Shown here in pieces: positions 37,201 through 47,917 of a stretch of DNA of 64,000 bases. The position numbers and the translations under genes were made by a program. Under the pieces are notes generated by a model. The model was given only the letters and a program-made list of their open reading frames with translations, searched no databases and had not been told where the DNA came from. The DNA comes from Scleromatobacter sp038243995 (GTDB lineage Bacteria; Pseudomonadota; Gammaproteobacteria; Burkholderiales; Burkholderiaceae_C): contig JBBRTV010000021.1 in the NCBI GenBank assembly GCA_038243995.1, positions 41,811 through 105,810 of the forward strand. The letters run 5' to 3'. How positions within the stretch are numbered: the stretch's first letter is position 1; each line of letters starts with the position of its first letter.

Positions 37201-37786
37201 GCTGGCCGAGGCGGTGCTGACCGCGGGCCAGATCCGGATGCGACCCATCATCATGACGACCGCGGCGATGGTCTTCGGCATGTTTCCGCTCGCGCTCGCG
37301 CTCGACGAAGGCGGGGAGCTGCAGGCGCCGATGGGCCGCGCGATCATCGGCGGCGTCATCACCTCGACCTTGCTGACGCTGGTCGTCGTGCCGGTGATCT
37401 ACGCCTACATCGAACAGTGGGTCGGATTCTTCAAGAGTCGGCTGGACGCGTCGTCGCGCGGCTCGATGATAGGTGCCGTGCTCGCAGGCCTCGTCGGGGT
37501 CGTCCTGATGCTGGCCGGCGTTCCGCTCCCCGGCGTGGCGGGCGTGATGGCCCTCGCGATCGCGCTGAGCGTCCGCGGGTGCTGGTCGTACGCGTCTGCC
37601 AACGGCTATGCGCGCGGCTGGGCGGCGATGGGCCTGTTCGGCTTGCTCGGCTTCATGGTGCTCGCGTTCCTGCGTCCGATCCAGGACGGCGGGCCGCCGG
37701 AAGAGCTGGCGATGATCGCGTCGCCGTCGACGGCCCCGGATTCGCAGCCGGATTCCGAGCCCGAGGCCGATTCCGTGATGGCCTGA
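34277..37786 (+). CDS. RND efflux permease with C-terminal extension
   Basis: A 1169-residue inner-membrane proton-driven efflux pump of the AcrB/MexB group. The proton-relay residues are present: D402-D403 in GLLIDDAIVVREN and K957 in GLVTKNAILL. Standard members are about 1020-1050 residues. This one has a C-terminal extension from about residue 1050 with two or three extra hydrophobic helices (GAVLAGLVGVVLMLAG, GVMALAIALSV, MGLFGLLGFMVLAFL) and an acidic Ser/Pro tail. There is also a basic insertion around residues 535-570. No outer-membrane factor gene accompanies it. Confidence 0.9.
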   Translation: MWMTRVAIRNPVFATMVMVALCVLGMFSYKRLGVEQMPDISAPVVFVSVLYPGASPAAVETEITKPLEDALNGIAGVKMIRSNSYEGRSETVVEFNISADMNRATQEVRDKVSVVQSSFNRDVKAPFVSRFDGDNAQPTVVLALLATGRSDRELSLIADQTVQKRLTSVEGVARVTPLGLVTRQVRIDLDPQRLRGFGLTPADVSAAVVRANTDQPVGLLASANEDSLVRVEGRVLDPKQFANVVVARNASGGVVMLGDVGKLVEREQEPDSLSRINGKPAVTFNIYKQQDANIVKTGAAIKDAADEMRKSLPPGVELKLIYASSDWVEQSLDGVKKTLVEGALLTIAIVFLFLHSWRSTIITGLTLPIAVIASFIAINAFGFTLNFMTMMALSLCIGLLIDDAIVVRENIVRHVGMGQDHHTAARIGTDEIGLAVMATTFAICAVFVPVAFMKGIVGKFFFPFGITVVSAVVVSLFVSFTLDPMLSSIWKDPPAATLGRVWGIGHLMRAVDRGMGGLHSVYEHLITWAFSGRRYRVFVPPVPAYGFGFDRAGRRLHEGRRGLRFATLTPRGVVLWCAVATFAGAIFLATKIGAEAIPQTDQSYTQINVTMPVGTSLKRADEKMKQVEDIIAKMPEIDTLSTQVGGDNGHNTANIGIGLKPRHDRKLSQAQVEDEIRKRLENVPGISIALGNRPIYVAILGPDPTVLDQINADLGAKIRKIKGVTDFESSVKPGLPAFAIRVRPDAARELGLTATELAASLRAYVQGDVSTYWTTPDGQQVEVQLRLPEASRQSVAQLDQLPVAYAKDGTPITLASVATITQVTNPDVIKRQDLQRRQAIYAGIDAKSGRTSGDVNADVDKIVKSTVLPPGYRFDVGGSAKDQDEIFGNIGSALGLALIFIYIVLASQFGSFLQPLAIMASLPLSLIGVMVSLKVWGSTINLFSLIGLIMLMGLVTKNAILLVDFANHARKAGATLAEAVLTAGQIRMRPIIMTTAAMVFGMFPLALALDEGGELQAPMGRAIIGGVITSTLLTLVVVPVIYAYIEQWVGFFKSRLDASSRGSMIGAVLAGLVGVVLMLAGVPLPGVAGVMALAIALSVRGCWSYASANGYARGWAAMGLFGLLGFMVLAFLRPIQDGGPPEELAMIASPSTAPDSQPDSEPEADSVMA

Positions 37787-37807
37787 TCCATCCGACGATC
37801 TCGGCCA

Positions 37808-37852
37808 AAGGCCGCCCACGGCGCGTCAGCGCTGCGGGCGGCCTTCTTCCTT
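37808..37852 (+). terminator. Terminator after the RND pump gene
   Basis: AAGGCCGCCC (37808-37817) pairs with GGGCGGCCTT (37836-37845) over ten bases across an 18-base loop. A pyrimidine-rich CTTCCTTG follows. It separates the efflux operon from the DUF2235 gene. Confidence 0.65.
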
Positions 37853-37947
37853 GTACGGCAAACGCGGGATTGACGCTGTCCCGGGCCCAGCGCAGGATTT
37901 TCCTGGCGGTACTGCCGCCGCGCCATCCGACCCCGCAGGAGCCATCC

Positions 37948-39168
37948 ATGTCGAAGACCATCGTGTTCTGTGCCGACGGCACCTGGAACAGCCCCGGGCA
38001 AGTCGGCGCGCAGCCCGCCGGGCCGGCCGCGGGCGCGCCCGCGGCGGGTTCCTCCGCCTCCGGCGCGGCTGCCGCCGCGCCGGAGCCCGGCTGCGAGCCG
38101 CAACTCACCAACGTGTGCAAGCTGTTCGGCTGGCTGAAGGGCGAGTTGTCCGCGCCGTGGGGCAGCCAGGAAATGGAGAAATCGTTGAAGGGCGACGACG
38201 GCGACGTCGTCCAGCTCGGCAAGTACATCCACGGCGTCGGCGCATCGCAGCAACTGCTCGACAAGGTCAACGGCGGTGCCTTCGGCGTCGGCGTGGTCGC
38301 CCGTATCGCCCGGGGCTACACGTACATCTCGCGCAACTACGTGCCCGGCGACCGTATCGTGATCGTCGGGTTCAGCCGCGGCGCCTATACCGCGCGCTCG
38401 CTCGCCGGACTCATCGTCGGCGAGGGGCTGCTCCAGCCCGAACTCGCCACCGACGCCGGCAGCAAGTACGACAACGCGGTGGCGGCGTGGTTCCGGTTCC
38501 GGCACTCGCACGAGACGACGCTGCAGAAGGTCGTCGAATTCGCGACTTCGTTCCAGTGGATCCACGAGGCCTTCGGCAACAGCGCCAAGCTGTCCGACGA
38601 CTCGTTCGTGCCGCTCGACAAGCTCGCTGCGGTGGCGGTGTGGGACACCGTCGGCGCGCTCGGGATCCCGGCATATTCGCTGGAGGGCAGCAGGGTCGAT
38701 CTCTTCGAGTTCTGCAACACGAAGCTGAGCGACAAGGTCGGCCTCGGCCTGCATGCCGTCGCGCTCGACGAGCGGCGCGACGTGTTCCAGCCCACGCTGT
38801 GGGATACGGCGACCAACGTCACGCAGGCCGTGTTCCCCGGTGGCCACTGCGACGTCGGCGGGGGGTACCCGGAACACGGGCTCTCGGACATCCCGCTGCT
38901 GTGGTTTGTCGACCGGCTCCAGCAGCCCGACGTCGGGCTGCGCTTCGCCCTGCAGCCGCCAACCGCGGTCGCACCCGACGCGCTCGGGATCGCCCATCGC
39001 GAATGGATCAAGCCGCTGTGGCAGCCGCTGGGCGTCCACCCGCGCCGCCTTCCGGACGACATGGTGCTGAACGATTCGGTGCGGCGCCGCATGAATGGCG
39101 GGCCGGAAAAGGTGTTCGGCCTGCAGGAAGCCCAGCCGGCCTACGCGCCGGTCAACCTGCCGAAGTAG
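37948..39168 (+). CDS. DUF2235 alpha/beta hydrolase (Tle1-like lipase fold)
   Basis: A 406-residue DUF2235 protein. The family includes phospholipase effectors of type VI secretion as well as housekeeping hydrolases. It starts with the typical IVFCADGTWN strand, has nucleophile S143 in GFSRGAYTAR, and later VWDTVGALGIP and HCDVGGGYPE with the likely acid and histidine. A Gly/Ala/Pro-rich insertion lies at about residues 20-48. No signal peptide, VgrG, PAAR or immunity gene is near, so an effector role is not supported here. GGAG precedes the ATG. Confidence 0.88.
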   Translation: MSKTIVFCADGTWNSPGQVGAQPAGPAAGAPAAGSSASGAAAAAPEPGCEPQLTNVCKLFGWLKGELSAPWGSQEMEKSLKGDDGDVVQLGKYIHGVGASQQLLDKVNGGAFGVGVVARIARGYTYISRNYVPGDRIVIVGFSRGAYTARSLAGLIVGEGLLQPELATDAGSKYDNAVAAWFRFRHSHETTLQKVVEFATSFQWIHEAFGNSAKLSDDSFVPLDKLAAVAVWDTVGALGIPAYSLEGSRVDLFEFCNTKLSDKVGLGLHAVALDERRDVFQPTLWDTATNVTQAVFPGGHCDVGGGYPEHGLSDIPLLWFVDRLQQPDVGLRFALQPPTAVAPDALGIAHREWIKPLWQPLGVHPRRLPDDMVLNDSVRRRMNGGPEKVFGLQEAQPAYAPVNLPK

Positions 39169-39234
39169 CGCGGTGCCCGCCCAGGCGCGGGACTGCCGGG
39201 GGGCAGCGCGCCACCGCAGGCCGGATTCGCGGCG

Positions 39235-40671
39235 TCAGCGCGGAGCTTCGGGGGCTGGCCGCGGGCCGATCGGCAGCGTCTTGATGACCTTTCCCGCGAC
39301 CGCGATGCTCAACGCGACGCCGTCCAGCGAGGCGGCGTCGACCGGGATGTGGAAGCCCGTGTGGCGTCGCTCCTCGCCGAACTCCTGCGCGACGTCCGGC
39401 CGTTCGAGGCCTGCCGGTGCGCTGGCGACGGTCCGCCCGTCGACCGCGACGGTGACCAGCGCGCATTGGGGGCTGCCGACGACGAAGGCCCATCCGCTCA
39501 AGGCGGTGCCGTCCCAGCGGTCGAGGTGAGCACGGACCGGCGACAGCGGCAGCGGCGCGCGCGGCGACTTCACCAGGCGTGCCAGCCGTCGCGCCAGCGC
39601 GCGAGCGCGCGTCCGCATCGACGGGCCGGACGTTCCGGCCAGCCCGGAGCGTTGCAGGATCTTCGCGCGCGTGCGCTCCTGCGCGCGCGCGGTGCCCTCA
39701 TCAGACTTGCCGGACTGGAGCAGCACCGACTGCATGATGTAGTCGACGAAATGCGGCTCGACGTGGCGGAAGTCTTCGTCGCTCCAGACCGTCGTCGGGT
39801 TGCTGAGGGTGGCGAATTCGAAGCTCGGGAAGTAGGTGACATGGGGGCGCCCGGCCACGAAATGGTCGACCACGGAGCGCAGGACGGCTTTCGAATAGGT
39901 GTTCGCCGTCAGGACGTCCTGGTCGCGGAACGTCGACCACAAGGGCACCGGCGAGACGGTGACCATGAGCTGGAATCCCGGGCTGAGGTGCGCGACGAGC
40001 AGGCGGTCGATCTCCACCAGCGCAGCGAGCGTCTGCGCATGGTCGAACACGTGCAGTTCGTAGCGGCCGGGATAGGCGGCGACCAGGTGTTCCATCGGCG
40101 CCGTGTTCAGGTAGAGGTCGGTCGACCGGTCGAGCCAGACCTCGCTCAGGCCCAGCGTTAGCACGACGACGTCGGCATCGCGGATGGCCTGGAAGCGGGC
40201 GTTGAACGCCTCGCGGAAGGCGCGCGCGAAGCCGGGTTCCTCGGAGTAGCCGGGGCCGGCCAACTGGTAGTCCTGCACCAGCAGGTCGCCGGGTGGGGCG
40301 ATGAGGACGTCCTCGTGGCGGTATGCCGGCCCGTCCGCGAACGCCCAGCGCAGTTCGTTGAGGATGGTCGCCACGTTGTACTTGTTGAACATGCCCCGAT
40401 CCGAGCGGTCGCGGTTGGGCGAGCGCGGCAGATCCTTCATGATCGACAGGATGTCGTAGCCGCGCTCCTTGAGCGCGTTCTCGATCGAACGCGCGAAGCA
40501 CGAACCGATGCAGAAGACGCGCTCGTCGCCGCGCCACTGGAAGCTGCGCGGCGCGACGGGTGAAGCGAGGGGATGGAGCCGCTCCGGCGACTCGCGCGTC
40601 GGCCAGCGGGCCAGCGTGTTGCCGCGATAGGTCGCCCACGCCCGGTCGCCCGGAATGATCTCGATTGCCAT
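39235..40671 (-). CDS. GSCFA-domain protein
   Basis: A 478-residue protein carrying the literal GSCFA signature at residues 56-60 (VFCIGSCFARS) and the later GLSEVWLD and TVSPVPL segments of the family, an SGNH-hydrolase-like group often linked to polysaccharide modification. A second module of about 85 residues follows from residue 390 (AHLDRWDGTALSGWAF) and reads like a beta-rich accessory domain. I chose ATG 40671. It lies downstream of sdaA and could be read through from the gcv operon. The substrate is unknown. Confidence 0.82.
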   Translation of the reverse strand: MAIEIIPGDRAWATYRGNTLARWPTRESPERLHPLASPVAPRSFQWRGDERVFCIGSCFARSIENALKERGYDILSIMKDLPRSPNRDRSDRGMFNKYNVATILNELRWAFADGPAYRHEDVLIAPPGDLLVQDYQLAGPGYSEEPGFARAFREAFNARFQAIRDADVVVLTLGLSEVWLDRSTDLYLNTAPMEHLVAAYPGRYELHVFDHAQTLAALVEIDRLLVAHLSPGFQLMVTVSPVPLWSTFRDQDVLTANTYSKAVLRSVVDHFVAGRPHVTYFPSFEFATLSNPTTVWSDEDFRHVEPHFVDYIMQSVLLQSGKSDEGTARAQERTRAKILQRSGLAGTSGPSMRTRARALARRLARLVKSPRAPLPLSPVRAHLDRWDGTALSGWAFVVGSPQCALVTVAVDGRTVASAPAGLERPDVAQEFGEERRHTGFHIPVDAASLDGVALSIAVAGKVIKTLPIGPRPAPEAPR

Positions 40672-40744
40672 GGCGGGAGAATAACTGGCCCGCGCGCGCG
40701 GATGCGCCCCGCGCGTTCCGCGCGCGCAGGCGTTCACGACTTCT

Positions 40745-42136
40745 TCAGCACTCGACGATGTTCACCGCCAGGCCGCCGCGCGCCGTTTCCTTGTACTTGG
40801 TCTGCATGTCGGCGCCCGTCTCGCGCATCGTCTTGATGACCTTGTCGAGGCTGACGTGATGCGTGCCGTCGCCGCGCATCGCCATGCGGGCGGCGTTGAT
40901 CGCCTTGACCGAGGCGATCGCGTTGCGCTCGATGCAGGGGATCTGCACCAGGCCGCCAACCGGATCGCAGGTGAGGCCGAGGTGGTGTTCCATGCCGATC
41001 TCGGCGGCGTTCTCGACCTGCTCGGGCGTGCCGCCCATCACGGCCGCGAGGCCGGCCGCGGCCATCGAGCAGGCCACGCCGACCTCACCCTGGCAGCCTA
41101 CCTCGGCGCCGGAGATCGAGGCGTTTTCCTTGTAGAGGATGCCGATGGCGGCGGCGGTCAGCATGAAATCGACGACACCGGTCTCGGACGCGCCCTGCAC
41201 GAAGCGCGTGTAGTAGTGCAGCACGGCCGGCACGATGCCCGCGGCGCCGTTGGTGGGCGCCGTGACGACGCGTCCGCCGGCGGCGTTCTCCTCGTTGACG
41301 GCGAGCGCGTAGAGATTGACCCAGTCCATCACCATCAGCGGGTCGCGCATCGCCGCTTCGGGATTGACGGTGAGCGCGCTGTAGAGCGCCGCGGCGCGTC
41401 GCTTCACCTTGAAGCCTCCGGGCAGGACGCCTTCGGTGCGGCAGCCGCGCGAAACGCAATCCTGCATGACGCGCCAGATCTTCATGAGGCCGTCGTGCAC
41501 CTCCACGTCGGTGCGCCAGTGGCGCTCGTTGCGCCGCATCAGCTCGGCGATGCTGATCTGGTGCTCCGCGGCCAGCCGCAGCAGGTCGTCGCCGCTGTGG
41601 AAGGGGTAGGGCAGCACGGTCGTGTCCGGCGCGATCGACTTCTGCCGTGTTCCGTCGGCTGCCACTTCGTCGCTGACGACGAAGCCGCCGCCGACCGAGT
41701 AGTACACCCGGTTCTCGATCTCAGCGCCGTCCGCGTCGAACGCCGTGAAGCGCATGCCGTTCGCATGGAAAGGGAGCGTCTCCCGGCGGTGCATCACCAG
41801 GTCGGTCGGCTCTTCGAACGAGACGGCATGCGTGCCGGCGAGCAGCACCCGGCGGTTCGCGCGCATCGCCTCGAGTTCGGCAGGCACCTGCTCGATGTCG
41901 ACCGTGTCGGGTTCATGGCCCGAGAGACCCAGCAACACGGCCTTGTCGCTGCCGTGACCCTTGCCGGTCGCGCCGAGCGAGCCGTAGAGGTCGGCCTTCA
42001 CGCGCGCGGTGCGCGCGAGCAGGCCCTCGTGCGCGAGCCGCCCGACGAACAGCCGCGCGGCGCGCATCGGGCCCACCGTGTGCGAGCTGGAGGGGCCGAT
42101 GCCGATCTTGAAGAGGTCGAAAACCGAGACTGCCAT
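40745..42136 (-). CDS. sdaA: L-serine ammonia-lyase, iron-sulfur type
   Basis: It deaminates L-serine to pyruvate in the cytoplasm using a 4Fe-4S cluster. The 463-residue single-chain enzyme starts with the conserved DLFKIGIGPSSSHTVGPMRAA. Cluster-ligand cysteines lie in EVGCQGEVG, GLTCDPVGG and QIPCIERNA. It lies 79 bases after gcvP on the same strand, so glycine converted to serine could be drained to pyruvate from the same operon. Confidence 0.96.
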   Translation of the reverse strand: MAVSVFDLFKIGIGPSSSHTVGPMRAARLFVGRLAHEGLLARTARVKADLYGSLGATGKGHGSDKAVLLGLSGHEPDTVDIEQVPAELEAMRANRRVLLAGTHAVSFEEPTDLVMHRRETLPFHANGMRFTAFDADGAEIENRVYYSVGGGFVVSDEVAADGTRQKSIAPDTTVLPYPFHSGDDLLRLAAEHQISIAELMRRNERHWRTDVEVHDGLMKIWRVMQDCVSRGCRTEGVLPGGFKVKRRAAALYSALTVNPEAAMRDPLMVMDWVNLYALAVNEENAAGGRVVTAPTNGAAGIVPAVLHYYTRFVQGASETGVVDFMLTAAAIGILYKENASISGAEVGCQGEVGVACSMAAAGLAAVMGGTPEQVENAAEIGMEHHLGLTCDPVGGLVQIPCIERNAIASVKAINAARMAMRGDGTHHVSLDKVIKTMRETGADMQTKYKETARGGLAVNIVEC

Positions 42137-42215
42137 GGGATGTGCGCAACGCCTTTGTGAAAAATCAGCTTCTCAGTGGACGCCGGGGCCAGCCATGCGA
42201 ACCGGCAGCAATCTT

Positions 42216-45122
<2,907 letters not shown>

Positions 45123-45304
45123 GGCAAACAATTCCAGATGAGGCGACAGGGGGAGATCGGGCAGGGCGCGCCGGGAGTCGCGGCCCGTCGGGGCAGGGGC
45201 GTGCGCGGCGGCATCGCAGGTCTCTCGTGACGGCGATGCGCCCGCGGCGCCAGTCACCGCGACGGGTAGCGTCCCGCAGGCGCGACCCGTGCGCGGCGGA
45301 GGAG

Positions 45305-45679
45305 TCAGAGCGTCTTCAGCAGCGCGTCGTAGGCCGGCGCGTCCATCAGGTCGTCGAACTCCATCATGTTGGAGATCTTGACCTTGAAGAACCAGCCTTC
45401 GCCGAGCGGATCGGTGTTGGCCAGGGCGGGTTCGTCGCGCAGCTTCTCGTTGATCTCGACGACTTCGCCGGACACCGGCATGTAGATGTCGGCGGCGGCC
45501 TTGACCGATTCGACCACGCCGGCGATCTCGCCCTTGCGGAATGTGCGGCCGACGGCAGGCAGGTCGACGAAGACGACGTCGCCCAGCGCATCCTGCGCGT
45601 GCAACGTGATGCCCACGACGGCGGCGTCATGATCTTCGATGTTGATCCATTCGTGGTCGGTCGTGAACTTGGTCGTCAT
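45305..45679 (-). CDS. gcvH: Glycine cleavage system H protein
   Basis: GcvH carries the lipoyl group that shuttles the aminomethyl intermediate between the P, T and L proteins. The 124-residue product has the lipoylation lysine K60 in ESVKAAADIYMP and the typical NDPLGEGWFFK-like end (NTDPLGEGWFFKVK). ATG 45679 (MTTKFTTDHEW) matches family starts and is preceded by AGG. It lies 105 bases after gcvT. Confidence 0.97.
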   Translation of the reverse strand: MTTKFTTDHEWINIEDHDAAVVGITLHAQDALGDVVFVDLPAVGRTFRKGEIAGVVESVKAAADIYMPVSGEVVEINEKLRDEPALANTDPLGEGWFFKVKISNMMEFDDLMDAPAYDALLKTL

Positions 45680-45784
45680 GCGAGGCTCCTGGGGAAGGCT
45701 GGAGAAAGAGAGAGGGGCGTGGATTGCGTGGGCCGGAGGCGGCGCGCGGGGGCGCCGGGGCGCGCCCACGTCTGGCGGGGCAGT

Positions 45785-46900
45785 TCAGCCGCGGAAGTAG
45801 CGGTGCGGCGCGAAAGGCAAGGGCGCGACGCGCATCGGCAGGCGCTTGCCGCGCACTTCGGCGTAGACCTCGTGCGCGACGATCGCGTGGTCGACCGGCA
45901 GGTAGGCCATCGCGACCGGCTGGTTCACGGTCGGGCCGAGGGTGCCGCTGGTCACGGTGCCGAGCTTGTGGCCCGCCGCGTCGACGATCGTCGTGCCCTC
46001 GCGCACCGGTGCGCGCTCGAGGCCGACGAGGCCGACGCGCTTGGCGAGCGCACCCGTCGCGAGCTGCGCCGCGATGACGTCGGCCCCCGGATAGCCGCCC
46101 TCGCGCGCGCCACCCGGGCGACGCACCTTCTGGATGGCCCAGGTGAGCGCGGCCTCGACCGGCGTGGTGGTGGTGCCGATGTCGTGGCCGTAGAGGCACA
46201 GGCCGGCTTCCAGGCGCAGCGAATCGCGCGCGCCGAGTCCGACCGGCTTGACTTCGGGTTGGGCGAGCAGGGCGCGGGCGAGCGCGTCGGCATCGGCGGC
46301 GGCGACCGAGATCTCGAAGCCGTCCTCGCCGGTGTAGCCGGAGCGCGTCACGTAGCACGCGGCACCGGCGACGTCGAAGAAGCCGCCGGTCATGAACGTC
46401 AGCTTCTCGATGCCCGGGGCCAGGCGCGCGATCGCGTGCACGGCCATGGGGCCCTGCAGCGCGAGCAGCGCGCGGTCGAACATCGTCACGATTTCGCAGC
46501 GGCCGCCGATGTGCTCGCGCAGGTGCGCCAGGTCGGCGTCCTTGCACGCGGCGTTGACGATGACGAACAAGCCGTCCTCGCGGTGCGCGATCATCAGATC
46601 GTCGAGCAGGCCGCCCTGGGCGTTGGTGAAGAACGCATAGCGCTGCTTGTTCGGGCCGAGGTCGATCACGTCGACCGGCACCAGCGTCTCGAGCGCCGCG
46701 GCGGCACCGGGGCCCTTGAGCAGCAGCTGGCCCATGTGCGAGACGTCGAACAGCGCGGCCTCGTGGCGGCACTGGCGGTGTTCGGCGAGGATGCCCGCCG
46801 GATACTGCACCGGCATCGCATAGCCGGCGAAAGGCACCATGCGGGCGCCGAGTTCGAGGTGCAGCGCGTGCAGGGGGGTCTGGTGCAGGTCAGCGGACAT
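45785..46900 (-). CDS. gcvT: Aminomethyltransferase, glycine cleavage T protein
   Basis: GcvT transfers the aminomethyl carbon to tetrahydrofolate, releasing ammonia. The 371-residue product shows PFAGYAMPVQYPAGI, the LFDVSHMGQ segment and SGYTGEDGFEI, all family signatures. I chose ATG 46900, which has AAGGA seven bases upstream; an in-frame ATG at 46936 would lie within the riboswitch expression platform. It is the first gene of gcvT-gcvH-gcvP-sdaA. Confidence 0.96.
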   Translation of the reverse strand: MSADLHQTPLHALHLELGARMVPFAGYAMPVQYPAGILAEHRQCRHEAALFDVSHMGQLLLKGPGAAAALETLVPVDVIDLGPNKQRYAFFTNAQGGLLDDLMIAHREDGLFVIVNAACKDADLAHLREHIGGRCEIVTMFDRALLALQGPMAVHAIARLAPGIEKLTFMTGGFFDVAGAACYVTRSGYTGEDGFEISVAAADADALARALLAQPEVKPVGLGARDSLRLEAGLCLYGHDIGTTTTPVEAALTWAIQKVRRPGGAREGGYPGADVIAAQLATGALAKRVGLVGLERAPVREGTTIVDAAGHKLGTVTSGTLGPTVNQPVAMAYLPVDHAIVAHEVYAEVRGKRLPMRVAPLPFAPHRYFRG

Positions 46901-46905
46901 CGGGA

Positions 46906-46960
46906 ATCCTTCGAGGGCCATCGTCATGCCGCCCAATATAGGGGCGGGTTGATGCCCTCG
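46906..46960 (-). promoter_or_regulatory. Riboswitch expression platform before gcvT
   Basis: In the leader between the second glycine aptamer and the gcvT start, CGAGGGC (read at 46954-46960) can pair with GCCCTCG (46912-46918), and CCGCCC with GGGCGG (46929-46947) inside it. The outer stem ends directly beside the AAGGAT ribosome site (46906-46911). This suits glycine-dependent control of translation initiation. There is no T-run that would mark a terminator. Confidence 0.5.
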
Positions 46961-47206
46961 CTGTCCGCTTTACCTGAGAGATTGGCAGGGCCGGTGTTGC
47001 CGACTTCCCGCTTGCCCCTTCGGTGGACGAGCTCGCTTGCCGTTGCCGGAAAACCGCCTCGTCTCTCTCCAGTGAGGAACGCCCGTGGTCGACGGACGCC
47101 TTGCCAGTCCTTTTGCCTGAGCGTTCGAGGCTTGTCGGCCCCTGCGCCTTCGGCGGCCCCGCGATGCCCGGCGTTGTGCGGGCAGGGGAGACTCTCTCCT
47201 GACAAG
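46961..47206 (-). promoter_or_regulatory. Tandem glycine riboswitch upstream of gcvT
   Basis: Two glycine aptamers lie in series. Aptamer 1 (about 47105-47206) has GGAGAGAG, GCCGAAGGCGCAGG and CTCAGGCAAAAGGAC. Aptamer 2 (about 46961-47074) has GGAGAGAG, ACCGAAGGGGCAAG and CTCTCAGGTAAAGCGGACAG. These are the conserved gcvT-element blocks, each occurring twice in the right order. Glycine binding switches on the glycine cleavage genes in known examples. sdaA, last in the operon, would come under the same control. Confidence 0.95.
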
Positions 47207-47211
47207 CCGGC

Positions 47212-47220
47212 AGTCTAGCA
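47212..47220 (-). promoter_or_regulatory. gcvTp: Extended -10 promoter of the gcv operon
   Basis: The minus strand reads TGCTAGACT, an extended -10 (TG-n-TAGACT), six bases before the first riboswitch helix. The implied start site near 47205 fits the riboswitch 5' end. No clear -35 is visible, as is usual for extended -10 promoters. Confidence 0.5.
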
Positions 47221-47295
47221 TCGTCGTGACTCGCGGAGTCGGGACGCGCATGCGGCCCGTGTGCGGGACGCCGCGGGCCGGGTCGCGCCGGAACG

Positions 47296-47321
47296 AAAAA
47301 AGGCACCGCCGGAGCGGTGCC
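47296..47321 (-). terminator. Strong intrinsic terminator after the Ala/Lys-rich gene
   Basis: On the minus strand GGCACCGC-TCCG-GCGGTGCC (47302-47321) forms a perfect 8-bp stem with a tetraloop, followed by six Ts (47296-47301). It ends the Ala/Lys-rich gene and shields the gcv promoter from read-through. Confidence 0.92.
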
Positions 47322-47347
47322 CTTTCTTGCGCCGAAGCGCGCCTGAC

Positions 47348-47830
47348 TTACTTGGTGCCGGCAGCCTTGACGTCGGCGTTGCCTTCGGCCTTGACCTTGT
47401 CGGTCTTGACCTTGGCCTGGGCCTTGTCGGCGCCGGCTTCGGTCTTCGCCTTGCTGGCGGTTTCGTCGGCCTTGATGTCCTTCTTCGCTTCCTTGGCGTC
47501 GGCCTTCGCGTCGACCTTGTCGGCCTTGGCTTCGGCCTTGACCTTGTCTTCCGCATCGGCCTTCACGACCTTGTTGTGGGCCTTGGCCTTCGTCTTCGAT
47601 GCGTCGGCATGGGCGTCGGCCTTCTTTTCGCCGGCCTTCTCGTCGGCCTTGGCGGCCTTCGTGTCGGCCTTGGCGTCGACCTTGGCTTCCGCGGTCGCCG
47701 CCTTGGCGTCCTTCTTGTCGGCCTTGGCTTCCGCCTTGACGACGGCCGGGGTGGAGGCCGGCGCTGCGGCTTGCGCCATGGCGACCGAAGCGAACAGGGA
47801 AGCTATCAGGGTGGCGAGGAGCTTGTTCAT
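47348..47830 (-). CDS. Secreted Ala/Lys-rich, predicted disordered protein
   Basis: A 160-residue product with a clear signal peptide (MNKLLATLIASLFASVAMAQ). The mature 140 residues consist mostly of Ala, Lys, Asp and Glu in loose repeats such as KADAKADK and have no Phe, Tyr, Trp or Cys, so a folded core is unlikely. The composition resembles histone-H1-like tails, but export argues for a periplasmic or surface role. AAGGA precedes the ATG at 47830, and a strong terminator follows. Two perfect palindromes lie upstream. No family assigned. Confidence 0.75.
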   Translation of the reverse strand: MNKLLATLIASLFASVAMAQAAAPASTPAVVKAEAKADKKDAKAATAEAKVDAKADTKAAKADEKAGEKKADAHADASKTKAKAHNKVVKADAEDKVKAEAKADKVDAKADAKEAKKDIKADETASKAKTEAGADKAQAKVKTDKVKAEGNADVKAAGTK

Positions 47831-47861
47831 GGAATCCTTGATGGGTTGTCTGAAGGTGGCC

Positions 47862-47879
47862 CGAACGACGCGTCGTTCG
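47862..47879. promoter_or_regulatory. 18-bp perfect palindrome upstream of the Ala/Lys-rich gene
   Basis: CGAACGACGCGTCGTTCG is a perfect inverted repeat lying 32 bases before the start codon at 47830. It could be an operator or an mRNA hairpin in the leader. No assignment to a regulator is possible. Confidence 0.5.
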
Positions 47880-47917
47880 AGTCCATGGGCTAGTAACGCC
47901 GGGTTAGGGGGGTGGGG

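Noticed and set aside
33989..37819. A 1276-codon open frame on the minus strand opposite the RND pump
   Set aside because: It is a GC-rich shadow of the pump gene. Its translation is a low-complexity mix of Arg, His, Asp and Gly without domains, while the plus-strand frame has full RND motifs.
37948..39168. Type VI secretion phospholipase effector
   Set aside because: The DUF2235 fold fits, but no VgrG, PAAR, chaperone, immunity or secretion genes are near, so only a hydrolase call is justified.
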